64,000 nt of DNA from Chlorobaculum parvum NCIB 8327 (GCF_000020505.1 NC_011027.1:1596001-1660000), one strand, 5' to 3'. Shown: positions 49,302 to 60,762, numbered from the stretch's first letter. Numbers and translations: made by a program. The notes: generated by a model not told the origin, from the letters alone.

Positions 49302-51258
49302 ATGCTCGAAGCACGAAATCTCTCTCTTTCGGCAGGCACCAAAGTGCTCCTGCGCGACACCTCATTCCGGATCGGCGACAAGGATCGCGCCTCGCTGGTC
49401 GGCCTGAACGGCACCGGCAAGTCAACGCTCCTGCGCCTGTTGAGCGGCCAGCTCAAGGAGGACGGGCCCATCAGCGAAGGGCAGATCATGAAGTCTTCGA
49501 CGACCACCATCGGCTATCTGCCGCAGGAGATTTCGTTCGAAGGCGACCTCGACAAAACCGCGCTCCAGTACGCTCTCGAAGCTAACAAAACGCTGCATGA
49601 ACTTTCTGAAAAGATTTCGCGCATGGAGCACGAGCTCGCGCTGCCCGATCAGGATCACGCAAGCGAGGAGTACCACAAGCTGATCGAGCGTTTCAGCGAC
49701 GCCTCGCACGACTTCGAGCGGCTCGGCGGCTACCGGATGCAGTCCGACGCTGAGAAAATTCTTTCCGGCCTCGGCTTCAGCGGGGCGGATTTCTATAAAA
49801 AGGTCAAGGAGTTCTCCGGCGGCTGGCAGATGCGCCTGCTCATCGCCCGGCTGCTGCTGCAAAACCCGACGCTCCTCCTGCTAGACGAGCCGACCAACCA
49901 CCTCGACATCGACTCGCTGCGTTGGCTTGAACAGTACCTGCTCAACTACGAGCACAGCTACCTGATCGTCTCGCACGACCGCTTCTTCCTCGACAAGCTC
50001 ACCACCAAGACACTCGAAATCGCCTTCAACGAAATCACCGAGTACAAGGGCAACTACAGCTTTTATGAGAAAGAAAAGGCCGAGCGATACACACTCATGA
50101 TGTCGCGCTACGAGAACGATCTGAAAAAGATGGCTGACCTGAAGTCCTTCGTCGATCGCTTCCGCTACAAGGCCACCAAGGCGCGTCAGGCGCAAAGCCG
50201 GTTGCGCCAGATGCAGAAGCTCGAAGAGGAGCTGCAGGCCCCGGAGGAGGATCTGTCGCAGATTTCTTTCTCGTTCCCAAAGGCGAGACCGTCAGGCCGC
50301 GAAGTGCTCCGGCTGGAGGGCGTTTCCAAGTCATTCACCCTGCCGGACGGCACGACCAAAGAGGTGCTGAAAGATATTGACCTCGAAATCATGCGCGGCG
50401 ACCGCATCGCCATCGTCGGTTCGAACGGCGCGGGCAAGACCACCTTTTGTCGGATTTTGGCTGACGAGATCGAGTTCAAAGGCACGCGCCAGCTTGGCCA
50501 CCACGTCAGCATGAACTACTTCGCCCAGCACCAGACCGACAACCTCTCGCCGGAAAAGAGCATTTTGGACGAGATGATGGACGCTGCACCGACAGCCGAA
50601 GCACAGCGCCGTGTGCGCGACATCCTCGGCTGCTTCCTCTTCAGCGGCGACGCGGTGGAGAAGAAAACCGCCGTGCTCTCCGGCGGCGAAAAATCGAGGG
50701 TTGCGCTGGCAAAAATCCTGCTTCAGGCCTCCAACCTGCTCATCATGGACGAGCCGACCAACCACCTCGACATGCGCTCCAAGGAGATGCTCATCGACTC
50801 GCTCGAAAACTACGACGGCACGCTCCTCATCGTCTCGCACGACCGCTACTTCCTCGACAGCCTGGTAAACAAGGTGTTCGAGATCAAAAACGGTGGAGTG
50901 CAGGTCTATCTCGGCACCTACGCCGAATACCTCGAAAAAGCTGAAAAAGCGTGGGAAGAGGAGAAAAAGCAGCAGTCGGAAGCTGAAGCGAAAAAAGCTG
51001 CTGAACAAAAAGCCGCGGCAAGCAAACCGGCAGCAAAAAAAACCTGCCGCGCCCAAAGCCAACAGCAAAAAGATCGCGGCAATCGAAAAGGAGATTCAAC
51101 GGCTTGAAGAGTCCAAACAGCAGCACGAAGAGATGATGGCCCAGCCCTCATTCTACGAGCAACCCACCGACGAAACCCGCAAGGCTACCGAGGAGTACGA
51201 CGAAATCTGCCGGGAACTGGATGCGCTCTATCAGTGCTGGGAAGAGGAGGCTGGGTAA
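49302..51258 (+). pseudogene. ABC-F ATPase with a frame break in an A8 run
   Basis: A 601-codon frame holds two complete ABC domains: Walker [10 protein letters not shown] near 34-42 and GSNGAGKTT in the second, [16 protein letters not shown] and [16 protein letters not shown] signatures, and DEPTNHLD twice. A linker between them carries the charged arm typical of ABC-F ribosome-associated proteins (Uup/EttA type). The frame ends early at 51107. If one A is removed from the A8 run at 51035-51042, it continues to 51258 with a Lys/Glu-rich coiled coil ([20 protein letters not shown]), the usual ABC-F C-terminal domain, giving about 651 residues. This may be a true mutation, an error, or ribosomal slippage on the A-run. 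The core ATPase would still be made. Confidence 0.8.
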
Positions 51259-51293
51259 TTGGTAATTGAAGAGAGCGATTCGCTAACGGCGGC

Positions 51294-51614
51294 TCACTTC
51301 CCAGCCAGCACTCGCAACCCTGCAACTCCGGCGATAATCAGAAAAATACAGAACAGCCGCGCAAGATCGCGTGGCTCGTTGAAGAGCAGCATACCAGCTA
51401 CGGCCACACCTGCCGCGCCGATGCCCGTCCAGACCGCGTAGGCCGTTCCGACCGGGACGGTTTTCATCGCCATGGAGAGCAGCCAGAAGCTGACAAGCAT
51501 CGCTGCAATGGTCAGCACAGAAGGCACGGGGCGCGAGAATCCTTCGGAGTATTTCAACCCCACCGCCCAGGCACACTCGAACAGGCCGGCTATGAACAGC
51601 ATTACCCACGCCAC
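51294..51614 (-). CDS. sugE: SMR exporter of the SugE/Gdx type
   Basis: A 106-residue, four-span protein. It starts [20 protein letters not shown], with the essential Glu at position 13. [17 protein letters not shown] in the third helix is the Gdx/SugE form rather than the EmrE form. Gdx exports guanidinium in exchange for protons. No guanidine riboswitch could be recognised upstream. It is convergent with the ABC-F gene. Confidence 0.92.
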   Translation of the reverse strand: MAWVMLFIAGLFECAWAVGLKYSEGFSRPVPSVLTIAAMLVSFWLLSMAMKTVPVGTAYAVWTGIGAAGVAVAGMLLFNEPRDLARLFCIFLIIAGVAGLRVLAGK

Positions 51615-51717
51615 GATTCAGTTTCTCCAGTTTCTAACATTGTTTATTGGACAGATCAGACGAAGGAAGCAACCGGACTGGCGCAAGGCCTGCCCCTACA
51701 TAATTATCCATTCTCAA

Positions 51718-52860
51718 CTACACCTTCATCCAACGCTTCTCGCGGTCGGAATCCATGCCAGCCTGCATGATTTTCTGGATGGCGAGGCCGTCGCGGAAGC
51801 TGGCGGCGTCTTCGATGGAGCGCTCGCCGTTTTTAAGCGCTTTGACGATACGGTGCGCAAGGAAGGCAAAGCCGACAGCGAAGATACCGTGCACGGCGAG
51901 TGAGGACTGTTTGATCTTCTCCTGAAGAACCAGCTCGTCCCACGGGAGGATCGGCTCGACCTGCTTCCAGCGCGGCGCGTCGATCAGGCTGCGTCCGCCC
52001 TTGACCTCGCTGTTGACGATCTCCCAAAGCCGTCCAGCCCCATCGAGCCGGATGGTTTTGAGGCTGCCGACCACTTCGAGCGAGAACCAGGTGTAGGAGC
52101 CCACTGTGCTCACATGCATGAGCGACGAAGCGCCAAGCGCCACCGACGAGGGGCCGAACTTCATGAACATGGCAAAGCTGTCATCCGAAGTAACCGGCAG
52201 GGTATTGCCCGGCTTTGAAGCGTCGGGACGCTGCGGGATCGAAGTCGAGAGGTTGCAGCACACTTCGGAAATTTTGCCGACAAGGAACCGGTTCAGATCG
52301 ATCAGGTGCGAACCGATCGCCCGGAGCGCTCCGCCCCCTTTCGAGGCGTCGCTCCACCACGACCACGGCAAGTCGATTCGGTTGCGCGAGGCGAGATTCA
52401 CCACCGCACGAACCTCGTAAAGCTTACCGATTTCGCCGCTGTCGATCATCTGCTTCATGGTTCTGACCGAAGGGTGAAAGCGAAGCTGGTGATCGATCAA
52501 GGCCAGCCCCGGCGATTTTTCGGCAAGCTCCGTCATGCGCTCGGCCTCCTCGACGGTCAGCGCGAACGGCTTCTCACAGAGCACACCGATGCCCTTGTCA
52601 AGCACGCCCGCAACCATCGGCTCGTGCAGAAACGTCGGCGTGGTGACGCAAACCAGGTCGAGCAAACACTCATCGAGCATCTCACGCCAGTCGGCATAGC
52701 CCTTCGAAATACCGAATCGATCGAGAAACTTCTGGCGGCGCCGTTCTGTCGGGCTCGCCACGGCGACGAGCTCTACATCGTCCATCAGCGAAAAAGCCGG
52801 TGCCTGCGCCACCTGCGCCCAGCCGCTGCCGATAAATCCTGTCTTGATCCGTTTGGTCAT
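51718..52860 (-). CDS. Gfo/Idh/MocA-family oxidoreductase
   Basis: A 380-residue protein. [20 protein letters not shown] is the N-terminal NAD(P) motif, and [20 protein letters not shown] holds the conserved EKP. The C-terminal half follows the family's mixed-sheet domain. The substrate (a sugar, cyclitol or bilin-like compound) is not predictable. It stands alone downstream of the hemN terminator. Confidence 0.88.
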   Translation of the reverse strand: MTKRIKTGFIGSGWAQVAQAPAFSLMDDVELVAVASPTERRRQKFLDRFGISKGYADWREMLDECLLDLVCVTTPTFLHEPMVAGVLDKGIGVLCEKPFALTVEEAERMTELAEKSPGLALIDHQLRFHPSVRTMKQMIDSGEIGKLYEVRAVVNLASRNRIDLPWSWWSDASKGGGALRAIGSHLIDLNRFLVGKISEVCCNLSTSIPQRPDASKPGNTLPVTSDDSFAMFMKFGPSSVALGASSLMHVSTVGSYTWFSLEVVGSLKTIRLDGAGRLWEIVNSEVKGGRSLIDAPRWKQVEPILPWDELVLQEKIKQSSLAVHGIFAVGFAFLAHRIVKALKNGERSIEDAASFRDGLAIQKIMQAGMDSDREKRWMKV

Positions 52861-52923
52861 CGTTGGTTGATCTTCTTTGTCTTCATGTTTTCATCGTGCT
52901 GCGCATACGGTCAGCGCCAAAAA

Positions 52924-52949
52924 AAAGGGTGACCAACTGATCACCCTTT
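52924..52949 (-). terminator. Terminator after hemN
   Basis: Nine-base arms AAAGGGTGA/TCACCCTTT with an eight-base loop; a T-run follows on the minus strand, 22 bases after the hemN stop. Confidence 0.85.
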
Positions 52950-52970
52950 AAAAAACTAACCGGTACTATT

Positions 52971-54401
52971 TCAGCTTGTCTGCTGAAGCTTGGCCTGGCG
53001 GGCCCGTTCGATGTACTCCTTCTGGATGTCTCGCGACACGTTGTAGGCCTTGGAAAGGCTGTCGGAGCGCCAGAGATGCGCGTCAAAGGCCATACAGACA
53101 TTGCGAAGGAACGGCACACCGATTTCGGTGACCTTCACGCTCTTCTCGCCGAGTTCGACGATTCCGTCGTTCTCCATGTCTTCGAGGCGGAAACGGGCAA
53201 TGTCGAGCTCATCGGTGTAAAGTTTCGGATCTTCCCAGGAGGTCTCAAGCCGGCACATCAGGTTCAGGATGTGGCGGCGCAGTACCAGATCCTCGTCCGA
53301 GAGCAGGTGACCGCGCATGATCGGGAAGCGGCCCTTGTTGACCTCTTCGACGTAGCGGGCGTCGGTGCGCTCGTTCTGCGCGAAGGCGTACCAGGTATCG
53401 CTGATCGACGAAGCGCCGAGCGCTATCATCATCTGAGTGGTGTTCTCGGTGTAACCCATGAAGTTCCTGTGCAGGGTACTGTTCTTCATCGCCTCGTAAA
53501 GCGCATCGCCCTCGATGGCAAAGTGGTCCATGCCGATTTCGTGGTAGCCGATCGATTCGAGCATTGCGCGGCCCTTGTCATACAGCTCCTGCTTGACGTC
53601 GCCCACCGGGAGATCCTCCTCCTTGAAACGGCGCTGCCCTTCGTAGAGGTGCGGGTTGTGACCGTAACCGTAGAATGCGAGGCGGTCGGGACGCAGCTCC
53701 ATCACTTTCTGGATGGTGTCGGTGACCGTGGCGAGCGTCTGCTTGGGCAGGCCGTAGACGAGGTCGAAGTTGATCGAGTTGAAGCCGATCTCGCGGGCCA
53801 TGTCGATCTTTTCCTTGACCAGCTCGAAGGACTGCGGACGGTTGATCTCCTCCTGCACGGTGGCGTCGAAGTCCTGGATGCCGAAGCTCATGCGGCGGAA
53901 ACCAACGCTGTAGAGCGCTTCGAGGTGCTCGCGGGTGGTCGAACGGGGATTGGTCTCGAAACTAAAAATATAGTCGTCCATCTTGTTGACATCCTTGAAC
54001 AGGGTCTCGACCAGACGGATGATATTTTCGGGGCTGAGGAAGGTCGGCGTACCACCGCCGATGTGCAGCTCCTTGACGTTGAGCTTGCCGGGGAAGACGT
54101 CGAGGTACATCTGCCACTCTTTGATGAGCGCATCGACGTAAGGCTTCTCGAACGAGTGGTCGGTGGTGCGATGAGCGTTGCAGCCGCAGAAGTAGCAATA
54201 GTTTTCGCAGAACGGGATGTGGATATACATACTGATACCCGAGGTCTCGTTGCTTTCGTTGAAGCCTTTGACCATAGCCTCTTTCCACTGTTCCTGAGTC
54301 ACTCCATCCTCACTCCAGGACGGAATGGTGGGATAACTGGTGTAACGCGGACCGGGATTGCTGTACTTCAAGGCCAGCTTTGCGACGACATCTGTTGTCA
54401 T
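52971..54401 (-). CDS. hemN: Oxygen-independent coproporphyrinogen III oxidase
   Basis: A 476-residue radical SAM enzyme from ATG 54401, preceded by AAGGAA eight bases upstream; TTG 54419 would add six residues. [17 protein letters not shown] holds the CxxxCxxC cluster site plus the HemN-specific extra Cys. It decarboxylates coproporphyrinogen III to protoporphyrinogen IX without oxygen, feeding heme and chlorophyll synthesis. A terminator follows, so it is a single-gene unit. It is divergent from purE. Confidence 0.95.
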   Translation of the reverse strand: MTTDVVAKLALKYSNPGPRYTSYPTIPSWSEDGVTQEQWKEAMVKGFNESNETSGISMYIHIPFCENYCYFCGCNAHRTTDHSFEKPYVDALIKEWQMYLDVFPGKLNVKELHIGGGTPTFLSPENIIRLVETLFKDVNKMDDYIFSFETNPRSTTREHLEALYSVGFRRMSFGIQDFDATVQEEINRPQSFELVKEKIDMAREIGFNSINFDLVYGLPKQTLATVTDTIQKVMELRPDRLAFYGYGHNPHLYEGQRRFKEEDLPVGDVKQELYDKGRAMLESIGYHEIGMDHFAIEGDALYEAMKNSTLHRNFMGYTENTTQMMIALGASSISDTWYAFAQNERTDARYVEEVNKGRFPIMRGHLLSDEDLVLRRHILNLMCRLETSWEDPKLYTDELDIARFRLEDMENDGIVELGEKSVKVTEIGVPFLRNVCMAFDAHLWRSDSLSKAYNVSRDIQKEYIERARQAKLQQTS

Positions 54402-54527
54402 TGTATTCTTCCTTGGCAAGTGTTATTTTTTGGATGCACTGGTGAAAATACAAAAACTCCGCAAATTTATAGCCCTCAAACTGCAACGGCCTTAATCATT
54501 AGTAAGGCCGCATAATTTCTTTTTTCC

Positions 54528-55055
54528 ATGACACCATCATCCACAGACGCACAGGCGCCAATGGTCGGCATCCTGATGGGATCCGATTCCGATTTCGACA
54601 TCATGAAAGAGGCGGCCAGCGTCCTCGACGAGTTCGGCATTCCGTTTGAAATGTCGGTCATCTCGGCACACCGCACGCCGGGCGACCTCGAGGCCTACGC
54701 GTCTTCGGCGCAGGAGCGCGGCCTGAAGGCGATCATCGCCGGTGCGGGTGGCGCGGCGCACCTGCCGGGCGTCACGGCGGCTATGACTCCCCTGCCGGTC
54801 ATCGGCGTACCGATCTTCAACAAGAAACTCAGCGGCCAGGACTCGCTCTACGCCATCGTGCAGATGCCCGCCGGCATTCCGATAGCCACAGTCGGTATCG
54901 ACAACGCCCGCAACGCGGCGCTGCTCGCCGTGCAGATGCTCGCACTGTGCGACGAAGCGCTGATGCAGAAGCTCAAGGAGTTCCGCCAAAAGCTTGCCGA
55001 CGCCTCGCGCCAGAAAACCGCCAAAGTCAGGGAAAAGCTCCGTGCGAACGGCTGA
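54528..55055 (+). CDS. purE: N5-carboxyaminoimidazole ribonucleotide mutase PurE
   Basis: A 175-residue class I Pur[35 protein letters not shown] and [17 protein letters not shown] carry the active-site motif set, including the SAHR histidine. It moves carboxyl from N5 to C4 in purine synthesis. A Lys/Arg-rich tail ends the protein. The last 14 bases overlap the next gene, so they are probably co-transcribed. Confidence 0.95.
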   Translation: MTPSSTDAQAPMVGILMGSDSDFDIMKEAASVLDEFGIPFEMSVISAHRTPGDLEAYASSAQERGLKAIIAGAGGAAHLPGVTAAMTPLPVIGVPIFNKKLSGQDSLYAIVQMPAGIPIATVGIDNARNAALLAVQMLALCDEALMQKLKEFRQKLADASRQKTAKVREKLRANG

Positions 55056-55545
55056 GTTCTGGATCGACCGGCTCCGGCTCGAACGCCACCCCGAAGGGGG
55101 CTGGTACCGCGAAACCTACCGCAGCGAGGGCGAGTACGACTTCAGCGGAGCCGCGACCTTCGGCTCCGCGCGAAGCTACGCGACCTCGATCTACTACCTG
55201 CTGGAGCAAGGCGACCACTCGCGGCTGCACCGCATCCACTCCGACGAGCAGTGGTACTTCCACGCCGGCTCACCACTCGACGTGCATTGCTTCCCTGAAA
55301 CCGGTAAACCGTCGCGGTTTACGCTTGGCGACAACCCGGACGCCGGAGAGGTGCTGCACTCCTGGGTTCCTGCTGGGGACTATTTCGGCGCATCCCTTGC
55401 CGAGTCGGACGATCCAGACGCATACGCCCTCGTGAGCTGTGTGGTCGCACCCGGCTTCGACTTCCGCGACTTCTCCTTCGCCGATCGGGAAGCGCTGACC
55501 GCGAAGTTTCCCGACCATGCCCGAATCATCGAAAAGCTGAGCTGA
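55042..55545 (+). CDS. DUF985 cupin-like protein
   Basis: A 167-residue protein from GTG 55042, which overlaps the purE end; an upstream start at 54994 reads through purE and is rejected. [40 protein letters not shown] and [14 protein letters not shown] are the DUF985/YML079-like cupin motifs, with His and Glu where the metal or ligand site would be. Function is unknown; ligands of related proteins are small metabolites. Confidence 0.88.
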   Translation: MRTAEFWIDRLRLERHPEGGWYRETYRSEGEYDFSGAATFGSARSYATSIYYLLEQGDHSRLHRIHSDEQWYFHAGSPLDVHCFPETGKPSRFTLGDNPDAGEVLHSWVPAGDYFGASLAESDDPDAYALVSCVVAPGFDFRDFSFADREALTAKFPDHARIIEKLS

Positions 55546-55724
55546 AGCGAGCTGTTTTCAGCAACGCTTCGGCAACGGCAATAGTAATTTCCGTCGCTTT
55601 TTTATTACTTTTCAGAGTTTGCGCACGATGAGGGCATTGTTGCCGTAACCAGCCTGCTCCCCGTTATTATCATCAACGTCAATGCCCGCGCCAAATCCAT
55701 GTGAATAGGAGATTTCCGGAGAAG

Positions 55725-57017
55725 ATGAAAAAAAAGGTCGTGATCGTCGGCGGAGGTTTTACAGGACTCAACGCCGCAAGAATGCTCAGTAACAGCAAAG
55801 ATGTCGAAGTCACCCTGATCGACAGGAAAAACTACCATCTCTTTCAGCCGTTACTGTACCAGGTCGCCATGGCCGCGCTCGGCGAAGGCGATATTGCCAC
55901 GCCGCTCAGGAACATGCTGGCTGGCCACGACAACATTACCGTCTTCAAGGGCATGGTCACCAACGTCGATCTCGAACAGCGGAAGGTGATTACCGATTTC
56001 GGTGATCTTGAGTACGACTACCTCGTCCTTGCCTGCGGAGCGCAGCACCACTACTTCGGCAAAAACGACTGGGAAGAGCACGCACCGGGCCTGAAAAATC
56101 TTGCCCAGGCCTCTGAAATTCGCCGCAGGGTGATGGAGGCTTACGAAGCTGCCGAACGCACCAAAGATCCGAAAGAGCGCAAAAAGCAACTCACTTTCGT
56201 GATCGTTGGCGGCGGACCAACGGGCGTAGAGCTTGCCGGTTCGATCGGGGAAATGAGTCGTTACACCTTGTCGAAATTCTACAGGAACATCGACCCGAAG
56301 CTCACCCGCATCTTCATCGTCGAAGCTGCCGAGCGTATTCTCGGCACCTTTTCGCACGAACTGTCGAGCAAGGCCACCCGCGAACTTGAAAAGCTCGGCG
56401 TGCAGGTCTGGACATCGAGCATGGTCAGCGACGTGGATGCCGATGGCGTACAGATCGGACGAGAACGCATCGAAGCTGCCACGGTGCTCTGGGCGGCAGG
56501 CGTCAAAGCTTCCGAAATCGGCCCCAACATGGGCGTCGAAACCGACCGGAGCGGACGGATCAAAATCGAAAACGACCTGAGCCTGCCCGGTCATCCCGAA
56601 GTGTTCGTCGGCGGCGATCAGGCCTGTTTCACGCTCGAAGACGGCTCAACCCTGCCGGGCATGGCTCCGGTGGCAATGCAGCAGGGCAATGCCATCGGGC
56701 GAATGATTCGCGATGACCTGAAAGGCAAGCCTCGCAAGCCGTTCAAGTACCGCGACAAGGGGCAGATGGCAACCATCGGGCGCAACAAGGCGATCGTGGA
56801 GATCGGCAACCTGAAGTTCGACGGCGCCCTGGCGTGGTTCACCTGGCTCCTGGTGCACATTTACTACCTGTCAACCTTCCGTCACCGCGTCTTCGTGCTG
56901 ATGCAGTGGGCCTGGTCCTACTTCACGTTCGGCTACGGCGCGCGGCTGATCGTCAACAAGGATTGGCGCTTCTACCGGGAAAAGAAAGCGTGCAAAGACG
57001 ATGCCCCCTCATCCTGA
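55725..57017 (+). CDS. ndh: Type II NADH dehydrogenase (NDH-2)
   Basis: A 430-residue flavoprotein from ATG 55725; GTG 55701 upstream is less likely. KVVIVGGGFTGLNAARML binds FAD and LTFVIVGGGPTGVELAGSI NADH. Residues VFVGGDQACF and MAPVAMQQGNAIGRMIRDDL follow, and a C-terminal hydrophobic region (LVHIYYLSTFRHRVFVLM) matches the membrane-anchoring helices. It passes electrons from NADH to quinone without pumping protons. The following small membrane gene overlaps by 17 bases. Confidence 0.92.
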   Translation: MKKKVVIVGGGFTGLNAARMLSNSKDVEVTLIDRKNYHLFQPLLYQVAMAALGEGDIATPLRNMLAGHDNITVFKGMVTNVDLEQRKVITDFGDLEYDYLVLACGAQHHYFGKNDWEEHAPGLKNLAQASEIRRRVMEAYEAAERTKDPKERKKQLTFVIVGGGPTGVELAGSIGEMSRYTLSKFYRNIDPKLTRIFIVEAAERILGTFSHELSSKATRELEKLGVQVWTSSMVSDVDADGVQIGRERIEAATVLWAAGVKASEIGPNMGVETDRSGRIKIENDLSLPGHPEVFVGGDQACFTLEDGSTLPGMAPVAMQQGNAIGRMIRDDLKGKPRKPFKYRDKGQMATIGRNKAIVEIGNLKFDGALAWFTWLLVHIYYLSTFRHRVFVLMQWAWSYFTFGYGARLIVNKDWRFYREKKACKDDAPSS

Positions 57018-57252
57018 ACTGGAATCGCCCGAAAAAAAACGCCTGTCGCTGGTCATTCCAACACTTGATGCCCTGCTCTCGCTGACGTTTCTGGTGCTCG
57101 CAGCGTATATTGCTTGGTATGCTTCGACCATGACTGGCAAGGATGGCCGCGACCTGCTCTGGTATTCGGCGCTTCTGGGAGCATACGGCGTCTGGCGCGC
57201 GATCCGGAGCGTGATTCGTCATCGCCAAAACCAGCAGAACGAGAACAACTGA
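57001..57252 (+). CDS. Small two-span membrane protein, unknown
   Basis: An 83-residue protein with two spans (about 19-41 and 53-68) and a charged, Gln/Asn-rich tail. Its start overlaps the NDH-2 stop by 17 bases, which suggests coupled translation and a possible accessory role beside NDH-2. No family is recognised. Confidence 0.6.
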   Translation: MPPHPELESPEKKRLSLVIPTLDALLSLTFLVLAAYIAWYASTMTGKDGRDLLWYSALLGAYGVWRAIRSVIRHRQNQQNENN

Positions 57253-57289
57253 AGCACCGTTTTACAGATTTGTCATCTTTCAAGAATTA

Positions 57290-58507
57290 ATGATAACCAT
57301 GCACACTCCTGCAATAAATCTCGAAACCGAACAGCAGCTTTTCTTCCACAACTATGCAAGGCTGCCTCTCGATATCGCTTACGCCAAAGGCTCATTTCTC
57401 TACACGAGTGGAGGCGACCGTTACCTCGACATGATCGCGGGCATCGGCGTCAACGCTATCGGCTACGGCGACCAGCGCCTTGAACACGCCATCACGGAAC
57501 AGGCCGCCAAATACATTCACGTCTCGAACCTCTTCATGCAGAAGCCGCAGTTCGACCTGGCCGCGACGTTGCTGGAGATTTCCGGGATGTCGAAGGTCTT
57601 CTTCTGCAACAGCGGGACCGAAGCGATCGAGGCAGCCATCAAGCTGGCGAGAAGATTCGCCGCCCGCAATGGCGACACATCGAAAACGCAGGTGCTCTCA
57701 CTAACCAACTGCTTCCACGGCAGAACCTACGGCGCGCTCTCGCTGACCGCCAAACCGAAATATGTCGGCGGCTTCGAACCGCTCGTGCCCGAAACCGGCA
57801 TGATCGATTTCAACAACATTGAGGATCTGGAACGCAAGGTCTCCAGCCGCACGGCTGCGGTGTTTGTCGAGTTCGTGCAGGGCGAGGGCGGCATCCACAA
57901 GGTAAGCGAAGCCTTCATCGCGCGGCTGAAAGAGCTGGCAGCGGAGCACGACTTCCTCATCGTTGCTGATGAAATCCAGGCCGGTTGCGGACGTACGGGC
58001 AGCTTCTTCAGCTACATGCCGTTTGACATCCAGCCCGATCTGGTCTGCGTAGCCAAACCGCTCGGCGGCGGCCTGCCGCTCGGCGCGATCATCGGCACTG
58101 AAAAAGTTGCGGAGGTCTTCACGCCCGGCAGCCACGGCACCACTTTCGGCGGCAACCCGGTCGCCTGCGCGGCAGGCTTGGCCATGATCGAGGCAATCAA
58201 AGCAGACAAGCTCATGGAAAACGCCATCGAAACCGGCGCGATGATGAGAGCCGCGTTTGAAAAGATGGCTGAAAAGCATGCGCAGATTCTCGAAATCCGC
58301 CAGTACGGCCTGATGATCGGCATCACGGTCAACCGCGAGGCCAAATATTATGTCGATGAGGCGCTGAAAAGAAACGTGCTGGTGAATGCTACCAGCCAGA
58401 ACGTCATCCGCCTGCTTCCGCCGCTGTCGATCAGCAAGGAGGAGGCGCAACTCTGTCTCGATACGCTCGATGCCATCTTCAGCGAAGAAAAACAGGCGCA
58501 AGGCTAA
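57290..58507 (+). CDS. argD: ArgD-like class III aminotransferase
   Basis: A 405-residue PLP enzyme. [39 protein letters not shown] and [16 protein letters not shown] are class III motifs, and [15 protein letters not shown] carries the PLP lysine. The layout is that of N-acetylornithine aminotransferase in arginine synthesis; ornithine- or lysine-type substrates cannot be excluded. An ATG nine bases downstream (57299) is a possible alternative start. It overlaps the DUF3098 gene at its end. Confidence 0.85.
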   Translation: MITMHTPAINLETEQQLFFHNYARLPLDIAYAKGSFLYTSGGDRYLDMIAGIGVNAIGYGDQRLEHAITEQAAKYIHVSNLFMQKPQFDLAATLLEISGMSKVFFCNSGTEAIEAAIKLARRFAARNGDTSKTQVLSLTNCFHGRTYGALSLTAKPKYVGGFEPLVPETGMIDFNNIEDLERKVSSRTAAVFVEFVQGEGGIHKVSEAFIARLKELAAEHDFLIVADEIQAGCGRTGSFFSYMPFDIQPDLVCVAKPLGGGLPLGAIIGTEKVAEVFTPGSHGTTFGGNPVACAAGLAMIEAIKADKLMENAIETGAMMRAAFEKMAEKHAQILEIRQYGLMIGITVNREAKYYVDEALKRNVLVNATSQNVIRLLPPLSISKEEAQLCLDTLDAIFSEEKQAQG

Positions 58508-58754
58508 AGCCGAAACGGCAAAGCCGCCAGCGGCTGCGAAGCCGACACCTGCCGTCATGCCGCTCGGTGCAGTGAACTACCTGTTCATCGCACTGGGCGC
58601 GGCAGTGCTCGCCCTGAGCTACGCCGTCATGTATATCGAGAAGGAGGTTGACGGTTTCTTCGCCCTCGGCATCGCTCCCTTCACACTGGTGGGCGCGTAT
58701 CTGTGGATTCTGTTCGCGATTTTCTGGCGGGGGAAGAAAAAGCAGAACGTATAA
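58470..58754 (+). CDS. DUF3098-like membrane protein
   Basis: A 94-residue protein from ATG 58470 inside the end of argD; an upstream in-frame start at 58386 only reads through argD. A Lys/Ala-rich start is followed by [19 protein letters not shown] and a second span, a layout that matches DUF3098, a small two-span protein found in Bacteroidota and Chlorobiota. In those genomes it is often near cell-division or uracil-phosphoribosyl genes, but no partner is visible here. Function unknown. Confidence 0.7.
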   Translation: MPSSAKKNRRKAKAETAKPPAAAKPTPAVMPLGAVNYLFIALGAAVLALSYAVMYIEKEVDGFFALGIAPFTLVGAYLWILFAIFWRGKKKQNV

Positions 58755-58774
58755 GACAAGAGGAGATAATGCAA

Positions 58775-58794
58775 AAGGGCGACCGGTCGCCCTT
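58775..58794. terminator. Perfect palindrome between convergent genes
   Basis: AAGGGCGACC followed immediately by GGTCGCCCTT, with T-rich sequence after it on the minus strand. It is placed to end both the argD-DUF3098 and the exb-tonB transcripts. Confidence 0.6.
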
Positions 58795-58818
58795 ACCATT
58801 TCCATTGCCAGTTACCGC

Positions 58819-59607
58819 CTATGACTCCCGTAGCGTAAACCTCACCGGGATGGTCATCCAGACTCTCACCTTGCGGCCGTTCTGGATTCCCGGCGTGTAC
58901 TTGGTCTCCATCGCGATGCGGATCGCCTCCTGATCGAACATCGTGCCGTCCGACGGAATACGTTTGACGACATTGGCCTTCATGGCGCGTCCATCCTCGC
59001 TGATAAGCACGCGCACAAAGACACGGCCTTCGATTCCGGCAATTCTGGCCATCTCCGGGTATCTCAGGCTGGGAATACTGACCACGGTCGGCGGCGTCTG
59101 ACAGTTGACGAACTCCACAACGGTATCGCCACCAGTTCCACCACCGGCATTCTGATCGGCAGGGCCTTGCTGAATAGCCTGCTTGATCTCTTTCTGCGTG
59201 GCAAAGGTCTGCTCCGGAGGTGCTTCGGCAACCTTTTTGATTTTACCGACCTTCGGCGCAGCTTCGACCGGTGCAGCAACCCGTTTGACCGACGGTGGTT
59301 CGGGCGGGGCGATCGGCGGCGGTGGAGGAAGCTGCGTCACATTGGTGACGATTTCATAGCACTGAACCGTCTCCGGCTCAGACGATCCAAACATGCCGGT
59401 AAAGCCCAGCAGGCGGCTCCAGTTGGCACTGACAATCCAGAAAAGCATCAGCGCAAGCACCGAAACCACAACCCCATGAGTCAGAAAAAGGTGTGCCTCG
59501 CGACGTAGCGTCAGATTCCCGTAATTGATATGGCGCAGCCTGTCGGTATCGAGAAACTGCTCGCGGAAGGTCCACCGCTGCGCCTTCCTGGCCGCATCCT
59601 CATGCAT
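58819..59607 (-). CDS. tonB: TonB family energy-transducing protein
   Basis: A 262-residue protein with one N-terminal span at about 42-62, a proline-rich periplasmic linker (PPPPPIAPPEPPSVKR) and a C-terminal TonB domain at about 175-262 (YPEMARIAGIEGRVFVRVLI, ending in WMTIPVRF). It delivers the energy of the ExbB-ExbD proton channel to outer-membrane receptors. No receptor gene is adjacent. It begins 51 bases after the second exbD. Confidence 0.92.
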   Translation of the reverse strand: MHEDAARKAQRWTFREQFLDTDRLRHINYGNLTLRREAHLFLTHGVVVSVLALMLFWIVSANWSRLLGFTGMFGSSEPETVQCYEIVTNVTQLPPPPPIAPPEPPSVKRVAAPVEAAPKVGKIKKVAEAPPEQTFATQKEIKQAIQQGPADQNAGGGTGGDTVVEFVNCQTPPTVVSIPSLRYPEMARIAGIEGRVFVRVLISEDGRAMKANVVKRIPSDGTMFDQEAIRIAMETKYTPGIQNGRKVRVWMTIPVRFTLRES

Positions 59608-59658
59608 TTATTTCAATTTCGACGACACGATCCGTACTCCTGTCTTGCTTGTTGCAGG

Positions 59659-60219
59659 TCACGCACCCTTGGCGACGGAGGGCTCCGACGCTGCATGGTG
59701 AGACGCTACCTTGTTGATTTCAGCCTGATCCTGATCGGTAAAATCATCGAGGCTGAAGCGGTCGATCTTCATCAGGTTGAACTCGTCGATAATATCGACC
59801 AGCGACTTGTATTTGGCCTTGTCGCTGATGCGAACGACGATTACCAGCTTGCTGTTTCGCGCGAACTCCTGCCGCAGCGCCTGCCGCAGCTCACGACTGA
59901 GCGAAAAGTGCGCGTCGCCCTTGTCATACAACGGAACCTGACGAGGTGATGCCTCACCGAGAGACCAGTAGGCAAAACCGTCGCCGGGCACCCGGAGCGT
60001 CATCACGTTCAGCTCGGCCACCGCCACCTCGCCCTTCTCCGGCGGAATGTTGATCTCCATCGTATTCGACTTGGCGAAGGTAGTGGTCAACATGAAAAAA
60101 GTGAGCAGCAGGAATGCGACATCGACCATCGGCGTCATGTCGAGCCGGAAACCAAGCCTTTTGCGCTGGCGTTTGCCCCGCTTCGAGCCGCGCCGTTCGG
60201 GTGAATCGACCATGCCCAT
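59659..60219 (-). CDS. exbD: ExbD-like biopolymer transport protein, copy 2
   Basis: A 186-residue protein with a basic N-terminus, one span preceded by [20 protein letters not shown] (the Asp in the span conducts protons) and a periplasmic domain. It lies one base after the first exbD and differs from it in the periplasmic part, so the two may form a mixed dimer under ExbB. Confidence 0.9.
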   Translation of the reverse strand: MGMVDSPERRGSKRGKRQRKRLGFRLDMTPMVDVAFLLLTFFMLTTTFAKSNTMEINIPPEKGEVAVAELNVMTLRVPGDGFAYWSLGEASPRQVPLYDKGDAHFSLSRELRQALRQEFARNSKLVIVVRISDKAKYKSLVDIIDEFNLMKIDRFSLDDFTDQDQAEINKVASHHAASEPSVAKGA

Positions 60220-60220
60220 A

Positions 60221-60754
60221 TCAGCGAACCTCCTTTTCGAGCACGGTCACCAGGTTGAAGTTGAGCAGGTTCATCTTCTTGAACACCTTGATGACATAGT
60301 TGACCGACTCGTAATCGGCGTTGTTGTCCGCCTTGATGACCGGCCTCATCCGCTGGTCGGCAAAGCGCGACATCATGATGTAACGGGCAAGCTCCTCCTT
60401 CTCGATTTTGAAACTGTCGGTAAGCTTGAACCTGTTGAGCGAATCGGCCACAGCTGCCGGAGACATACCACCGTTCAGGAGCTTCTGCCGGATGACCGAA
60501 TCGAACAGCCGCTCTCTTGTCGGCTGCGACGAAACCCCCATGTAGAATGAGTTGTCGCCGGCAACGGTCACAGTGAGCACCTCCGACTCGGGCAGCTTCA
60601 TGTTGGAGTGGGATGAGGGCAGATCGATCTGCACCACTTCCGGCGGCCGGAACTTGGTGGTCAGCATGAAGAAGGTGAGCAGCAGAAACGCCACGTCCAC
60701 CATCGGCGTCATGTCGATCCGGAACCCGACCCTTTTTCGTTTGATCCTGGACAT
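60221..60754 (-). CDS. exbD: ExbD-like biopolymer transport protein, copy 1
   Basis: A 177-residue protein that opens with a Lys/Arg-rich stretch and [20 protein letters not shown], the ExbD span with its proton-carrying Asp. The periplasmic domain differs from copy 2. It starts eight bases after exbB and lies in the same transcript as exbB and tonB. Confidence 0.91.
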   Translation of the reverse strand: MSRIKRKRVGFRIDMTPMVDVAFLLLTFFMLTTKFRPPEVVQIDLPSSHSNMKLPESEVLTVTVAGDNSFYMGVSSQPTRERLFDSVIRQKLLNGGMSPAAVADSLNRFKLTDSFKIEKEELARYIMMSRFADQRMRPVIKADNNADYESVNYVIKVFKKMNLLNFNLVTVLEKEVR

Positions 60755-60762
60755 GACTTACT

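Noticed and set aside
51615-51717. Possible guanidine riboswitch before the SugE gene
   Set aside because: None of the conserved guanidine-I, II or III core sequences could be found in this stretch; it only carries a repeat-like GGGGCAGGCC segment.
53076-54515. Plus-strand frame of 479 codons opposite hemN
   Set aside because: HemN is complete on the other strand, and the frame shows no motif or ribosome binding site.
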